From Nonomuraea pusilla (GTDB lineage Bacteria > Actinomycetota > Actinomycetes > Streptosporangiales > Streptosporangiaceae), in assembly GCF_900109355.1 (NCBI RefSeq), contig NZ_FOBF01000015.1:166682-230681 (forward strand): 64,000 nucleotides of DNA. The letters are read 5' to 3'. Positions 60,701 through 64,000 of the stretch are shown one piece after another. The notes beneath the pieces were generated by a model. That model was not told the origin of the DNA. It saw only the letters and a list, made by a program, of their open reading frames with translations, and made no database searches. Positions within the stretch are counted from its first letter, which is position 1; each line of letters starts with the position of its first letter. The position numbers and the translations under genes are program-made.

Positions 60701-62552
60701 TCAGCAGTTCGCGGACCTTTTCCTCCGCCAGTCGGAACGTAGTGACCGGCGTGGCGTAGGCAGGCTCCTCACCGCGTTGCTCTGGCCGCAGGCCCTCGGC
60801 GGTGACCCGTTCTGGTAGCGCTTTGACCACTTCCTGCGCCATCGGGAGGCACACGCGTGCGGTTTCCAACGCCTTGGTCGCCCGGTCGGCCAGGTCCTGC
60901 ATAGCTAGGTGGAGCGCTGGATGATCGCAGATAAAGTGCAGATCGAGCCGGTCCTCGGATCGTCTCCAGTCGAGACGCTCCGCCGCCAACTTGACGGTCG
61001 CTACCGGCAGTTCGAGTCGCGTGCCGAGGTGGTCGGCGATGACCGAGGGCATACGACGGGCGTCGGCCGCCAGCAGTCCAGCCAGCCACGCCACCACTGA
61101 GAGCCCACGCCAGCGATCGCCTACGTAGACCTTCCCGAGCTGTTCCTGCACCTGGTGGTCTACTGGGTCGGCACCGACCGTTCGCACAATGGCCTCAACC
61201 AGTTTGACCAGTTCGCCTGATGTGGTGGCTGAGCAGAGACCGTCGAGCAGGGAAGCCGCTTCGTGGTAGGCCCGTTTTGCGTCGGGGCCACGCCAGAGCG
61301 ACGATCCCGCCGCCAGCCACTGGTGGACCAACCACATCGCCAGCGCGTCCCTGGCCTCATTCTCGCCCCGTGCTGTCAATCCCTCAGCGCGTTGCACCAA
61401 ATGCTGGTGCATCTCATGGGTCACTTCGAGGTCGCTGCGCGGGCCACTGATGTATGTCCGCTCAAAGGCGGTAGGGGCGATGCGCGCAGCCTGCCGTACC
61501 CCTTCCGCGATGACGCGCTCGCGCAAGAACGGTGCGGACACCAGCATGGCAACCTCGGCTAGCGATAGCTCCACAGATTCCGCCAACAGAAGCGGGACCC
61601 GATCGAGGACGCGGACCGGATAGTTCTGGTCGGTCCACGGGTCGTTGATGCCGGCGCATTTCATTAGTTCGGTCCTGGCCTCGCCGCACCGGCGCGCGCA
61701 CTTGTCCACGATGTCCTTTACTGCGTCGCGGACCGCAGAGACATCACGGAGGTCCGTGTGCGCGCGGTTCCACAATCGCGTCGACTCCACCGCCCTGCGC
61801 CAGGCGACGGTCAACTCGTCGCCGTCGCACACCATTACATCCGCCGCGGGCAAAGTGGTTCCCGCGAAGTGCGCTTCGGGCTCCTGCCTGTTGTTGTCAT
61901 GGCCCATGCCGGATTTGCGGGCCATCTGCCGCTGTACATCATCCAAGACCTGCTGCAACGTACGCGCTGGATTGCGGCGGTCGAGCGTCTGGGCTAGCGC
62001 CTGGGAGAAATAGCTTCCGGACTCCCCATAGAGGCAGCGTTGCCCTGCCCTGCAACCGGTGACCACAATGAAGTCGCCGCCATGCAGGAAGGGCAACATG
62101 CCGCCGTGCACGCCGGTTGCGTGCGGCTGGGCGGGATCGTCCCTACACGCGTCAACGAAGAAGACGACGAGCTTGGCGCGGCAATTCTGTAGCTGAGGGA
62201 TGACTGGGACGAGATCCTCGACAGCGGGAGCGGCCGCCCCAAAGTCGCGGTCGGCGTCGCTGGGGACCAGGTAGTCGGTGCCGTTGACGGTTATGCCATG
62301 CCCAGAGAAGTACAGGAGCAAGACGCCACCGTCAGGGACCGTCTCGCATGCACGCTTGATGCGATTCCTGATGCGGTTGCTGGTGGGCTCTTCTAGCCCT
62401 TCCACCCCGAACACCTCGACGTTGGCGTACCCGGACTGGTCGAGCGCCTGCCGCATGGCGCGTACGTCCATTCTGACGATGTCGCCGATGTCGGAGAACG
62501 CCGAGTCGTCGCATCGGGGGACGCCGATCAGAAGGGCATGGCGCTCCGTCAT
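57759..62552 (-). CDS. Caspase-Hsp90-like ATPase-winged-helix repeat protein (conflict system core)
   Basis: A 1597-residue protein. Residues 1-230 are a caspase-like (C14) protease with His85 in LLYFSGHGITVNGTDYLVPS and Cys136 in LVVFFVDACRDDP. Residues 250-600 are helical with no obvious catalytic motif, perhaps an inactive HD-like domain. Residues 605-920 are an Hsp90-type GHKL ATPase: N box REVYQNALDA (Glu632, Asn636), G1 SDNGVGMDPETL (682-690), G2 SQFGVGVFSYF (729-739) and GGT at 786-788. Residues 1170-1597 hold at least four winged-helix-like units. It heads a coupled operon with zinc-ribbon and membrane proteins. Similar architectures are known from computational surveys of NTP-dependent bacterial conflict systems. 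Confidence 0.92.
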   Translation of the reverse strand: MTERHALLIGVPRCDDSAFSDIGDIVRMDVRAMRQALDQSGYANVEVFGVEGLEEPTSNRIRNRIKRACETVPDGGVLLLYFSGHGITVNGTDYLVPSDADRDFGAAAPAVEDLVPVIPQLQNCRAKLVVFFVDACRDDPAQPHATGVHGGMLPFLHGGDFIVVTGCRAGQRCLYGESGSYFSQALAQTLDRRNPARTLQQVLDDVQRQMARKSGMGHDNNRQEPEAHFAGTTLPAADVMVCDGDELTVAWRRAVESTRLWNRAHTDLRDVSAVRDAVKDIVDKCARRCGEARTELMKCAGINDPWTDQNYPVRVLDRVPLLLAESVELSLAEVAMLVSAPFLRERVIAEGVRQAARIAPTAFERTYISGPRSDLEVTHEMHQHLVQRAEGLTARGENEARDALAMWLVHQWLAAGSSLWRGPDAKRAYHEAASLLDGLCSATTSGELVKLVEAIVRTVGADPVDHQVQEQLGKVYVGDRWRGLSVVAWLAGLLAADARRMPSVIADHLGTRLELPVATVKLAAERLDWRRSEDRLDLHFICDHPALHLAMQDLADRATKALETARVCLPMAQEVVKALPERVTAEGLRPEQRGEEPAYATPVTTFRLAEEKVRELLMGRQLYDDPAMAIREVYQNALDACRYRRTRIDFLRSKKVPSGAWQGRIMFHQGVDEGRPYIECSDNGVGMDPETLLHVFASAGERFVYRQDYRAEQADWQSVVPPLRMVSNSQFGVGVFSYFMLADELTVVTRPVGRNGIVSQQAYHVHIASSGSLLQITPSASGMPEGGTMVRLYLTGDEDISVLRTLRQLLWVAEYAVEAAEDGVGAETWEPGELRYQDETVKSLRYGHDLWWVSGEGGLMADGIRTNEEIFGLVVNLRDMRRPQFSVSRKELSKWDKKWVETEIERSLPILMSWPGLTLTWLWEVTESAPHVAQRIFDHIVRTGGQLPVGGALAGGAVARSPALGCLPGDERLLDPLRSGMVHARWFAAWRVGVWVRHTGTRPTGTRIKAPTEDPTGFPVVGPIDADLLTRLDVFRSDVPPGIRELVEALADEDEDVATRIKRLRRYAITGLNITAARDVPPVKHIFDDKKRPLLWALAAWSPLGEPPQQYIAHLLARASNEMDQPLGQVLIRAAALAPENWAPPELELGPLADYTCTAADTLLTWRPTWQESEGDMALSPALLVEIAAGTGRTVDQALLMCDRLRPLGVEVAGRGRYPEQLTLLEVEALRLVEYVGLKLDPLHLVVIAARGGTTVHEAHARLARLAETGLLSLPDLAGLPDIAPGEAELELIEGDLRHAGRYGRLVLCESASTITELLWVLCGRGNREARLVAAARSLVPFVRAEAITSVQLFRVAWLLYCSVAETREHVLSVFPGIRLPPVKCEESMLIPTDELGYALAGDRWPRRLESVWHLAPGEIVWGALDAGQTLGEFLKALVPYQGLGAPVPVLDEAAMDSMNHYYPDVYDAYLLVTTSDDLTEAPTLRRVTALDLVRIAGRYGWPVSKADERLRRLEPLGLTLEYPAGACPDVLVQWQDLLALTVHLDGHAPAIGVTVTRLHLAQAAEQLEESPAQIRDRLRPYTALFRIALPEEEFLA

Positions 62553-63203
62553 ACGGATACCTTGCCACGCCGATTCGGCACTATACGAGAAAATATAGAT
62601 AATGGCTTGACGTAGAGGGGGAGCACATAATTTCGGTCGTGGGAAAATCTGGCTTCGGCACAGGTTTTAATCTTAGATAGGGCAACGCGTTGGTGCTGCC
62701 CTTACGGCTCATGAGCGCTTGGCAGCGAGCGGCAGGAATATGAGCCGAAGGGCGTTCACAAAGCTGGGCAAGCATCTGTCGGGCACGTTCTGCTTCTAGG
62801 TAGCGGATTGTGCCGCTACTACGGCCCAGACAACCGGGGTGTTGTCGCCGCCCGAGGGCTAATTACGCCGGTGGTGTAGGTCTCTAGGAAGAACAGCGAG
62901 GGTGCCGCCCTTGGCTGCTGTGAGTCCAGCCGCGGCCAGACTGCGGCCCCTAGGGTGGTTTTGACCTCTTCGAGGGCCGTGGTCCTGGGGTGTGCTGTCG
63001 ATCAGCCCCGTACCGCAGCCGCCTCCTTGGGTCTGGGAGCAGTCGCGCCATAACCGAGGGTGTTGCGCAACAGCAACACCCACCGCGCTGTGATCATAGG
63101 GCAAACCGACTCGGGGGTGAGACGGAGGGCGCTGACATGTAAGCAGCAGCTTGCACAGCGCTGTGTCCTACCCGAGAGTGAACTACTGTCGAGTGAGCAC
63201 TTT
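62553..63203. other. AT-rich promoter region and unassigned sequence upstream of the conflict operon
   Basis: Directly upstream of 62552, an AT-rich stretch (62580-62605) contains TATAGT on the minus strand, a plausible -10 about 25 bases before the start. No supported gene lies in the rest. A GTGTTGC/GCAACAC hairpin occurs at about 63059-63078. The sequence has low coding character on both strands and is probably island debris. Confidence 0.4.
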
Positions 63204-63531
63204 TCATCCTGAATAGCGACCTTCTTCGATGAGCTGCAGGACGAGGATGGCTGCACGATCGTGGTGGTGCGGTGCGGGCAGCAGCGCAGCCGGGTCAGGA
63301 CCTTCCAGGTCTTCAAGGTGGCAACGGCGCGTTCCCCGCAGGCGCGGATGCGAGCGTGGGCGCGGTTGACCGAGCGCTGATGGCGCGACAGGGGCGGCCG
63401 CAGACGATGGCCTTTGAACGGCGTGCGGATGCTGCCGCCCGCGCCTTGGTATCCCTTGTCGGCGAAGGTCTTAATCCCTGTGGCGGTCAGCGCGTCGATG
63501 AGACCGAGGGCCCCGCCCCGGGCCCGCTGCA
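63204..63531 (-). pseudogene. IS5-type (DDE_Tnp_4) transposase C-terminal half
   Basis: The minus strand reads LGLIDALTATGIKTFADKGY, QGAGGSIRTPFKGHRL, SVNRAHARIRACGERAVATL and KTWKVLTRLRCCPHRTTTIV. This is the third quarter and C-terminus of a DDE_Tnp_4 transposase (ADKGYQGAGG carries a catalytic Asp; GERA near the end). A one-base shift near 63262 restores AILVLQLIEEGRYSG with a stop at 63204. It abuts the sugar-binding protein fragment at about 63550 and is cut there. Confidence 0.8.
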
Positions 63532-63552
63532 GGCGGTCAAGGACGTCTTCGA

Positions 63553-63717
63553 CGGGGCGAGATCAACACCTTCCGCTTCCCCACCGGCCTGGCCGACTAC
63601 CTCACCAAGGTGTTCTACGAGCTCGACGACCAGCTGGTCTTCGGCACGATCAGCGCCAGGGAGTTCGTCGACAAGATGGTCAGCCAGACCGCGGCGTACT
63701 GGCGCTCGAAGAACTGA
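63553..63717 (+). pseudogene. Sugar ABC transporter substrate-binding protein, C-terminal fragment
   Basis: 54 residues reading EINTFRFPTGLADYLTKVFY, ELDDQLVFGTISAREFVDKM, VSQTAAYWRSKN and a stop: the C-terminal helices of a family-1 solute-binding protein. The upstream 350-odd residues are replaced by transposase sequence. The N-terminal fragment of the same type of protein is at 724-1011 on the opposite strand. The permease gene follows normally. Confidence 0.75.
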
Positions 63718-63781
63718 CCGCACCCCCGGTGGCGGGCCGGCCGTCACGGCCGGCCCGGACCCCCTGAAGAAAGGCGTCAGC

Positions 63782-64000
63782 GTGACCACCATGCCCGCAG
63801 TCGCTTCCCCCGTGCCGGAGACCGCCTCCCGCCGCAGCCGGCGCCTGCGCCTGTCGCCGCTGGAGCGGTCACGCCGGCGGCTGTTCGTCCCGTTCGTGTA
63901 CCCGGCGCTGGTCGTCTACGCCGCCGTCATGGTGGCGCCGACGGTGTTCACGCTGTGGATCAGCCTCAACCACTGGGCCGGCGCGGGCCCCATGCAGTGG
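63782..64000 (+). CDS. Carbohydrate ABC transporter permease, N-terminal part (runs off the window)
   Basis: 73 residues from the GTG at 63782: a basic N-terminal segment (RRSRRLRLSPLERSRRRLFV) and the first transmembrane helix (FVYPALVVYAAVMVAPTVFT), then LWISLNHWAGAGPMQW. This is the start of a MalF/UgpA-type (CUT1) permease, where the first helix is followed by S-x-N-W. AGAAAGG lies upstream. It is the inner-membrane partner of the broken binding protein before it, and probably imports arabinosides together with the GH51 enzyme at the other end of the window. Confidence 0.85.
   Translation, partial: MTTMPAVASPVPETASRRSRRLRLSPLERSRRRLFVPFVYPALVVYAAVMVAPTVFTLWISLNHWAGAGPMQW

Noticed and set aside
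62581..62775. 64-residue minus-strand frame upstream of the conflict operon
   Set aside because: No ribosome site, no conserved-looking segments, and it overlaps the likely promoter of the caspase gene.

Overview
The window looks like chromosomal DNA of a high-GC actinomycete. Coding sequence is strongly GC-biased at third positions, GTG starts and ATGA/GTGA stop-start overlaps are common, and the families are typical of the group (SARP regulator, P450, many TetR regulators, MMPL transporter, DUF1048/PadR pair, actinobacterial lipoproteins). A Streptosporangiales-type genome such as Nonomuraea is plausible, but that is an inference from gene style only.

Layout. 1-1.4 kb: start of a GH51 arabinofuranosidase gene, then a mosaic of 5'-truncated pieces (LacI regulator, family-1 sugar-binding protein) interleaved with three LacI-type operators. 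1.4-18.4 kb: a catabolic and uptake cluster. Two serine beta-lactamase-fold hydrolases, an S9 peptidase, an M29 aminopeptidase and an enoyl-CoA hydratase run leftward. A divergent TetR, amidase, acyl-CoA ligase, peptide-binding lipoprotein, DppA-like D-aminopeptidase and a Dpp-type ABC transporter with a fused permease-ATPase run rightward. The set suits import and breakdown of D-peptides or unusual amides. 18.6-40.3 kb: ordinary accessory genes (GYD protein, P450, DrrAB-like exporter with an AfsR-type regulator, MMPL exporter, LysR, MFS, amine oxidase, lipoproteins, alpha/beta hydrolases, PadR/DUF1048).

40.6-63.5 kb: a decayed, gene-poor, lower-GC mobile region. It holds a broken tyrosine integrase, a broken serine recombinase, an integrase-like C-terminal gene, an ISL3 remnant and three IS5-type (DDE_Tnp_4) transposase pieces. 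It also has the 3' half of a tRNA-Tyr (an att-like site), a 114-bp direct repeat pair, two stray type I-E CRISPR repeats, and small unknown genes of the kind found in conflict islands. A secreted protein-arginine deiminase gene with a frameshift just before its active-site cysteine lies in this part.

The most interesting system is the three-gene, translationally coupled operon at 62552-56853 (minus strand). Its first gene encodes a 1597-residue protein with a caspase-like protease, a helical middle region, an Hsp90-type GHKL ATPase and C-terminal winged-helix-like repeats. It is followed by a small zinc-ribbon protein and a three-helix membrane protein. This looks like an NTP-dependent conflict or abortive-infection module: the Hsp90 part would gate the caspase, and the membrane protein may be its effector or target.

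At the right edge the C-terminus of a family-1 sugar-binding protein and the start of its sugar permease reappear. The left and right ends of the window therefore look like two halves of one arabinoside-utilisation locus, split and partly deleted around the 62-kb segment between them.
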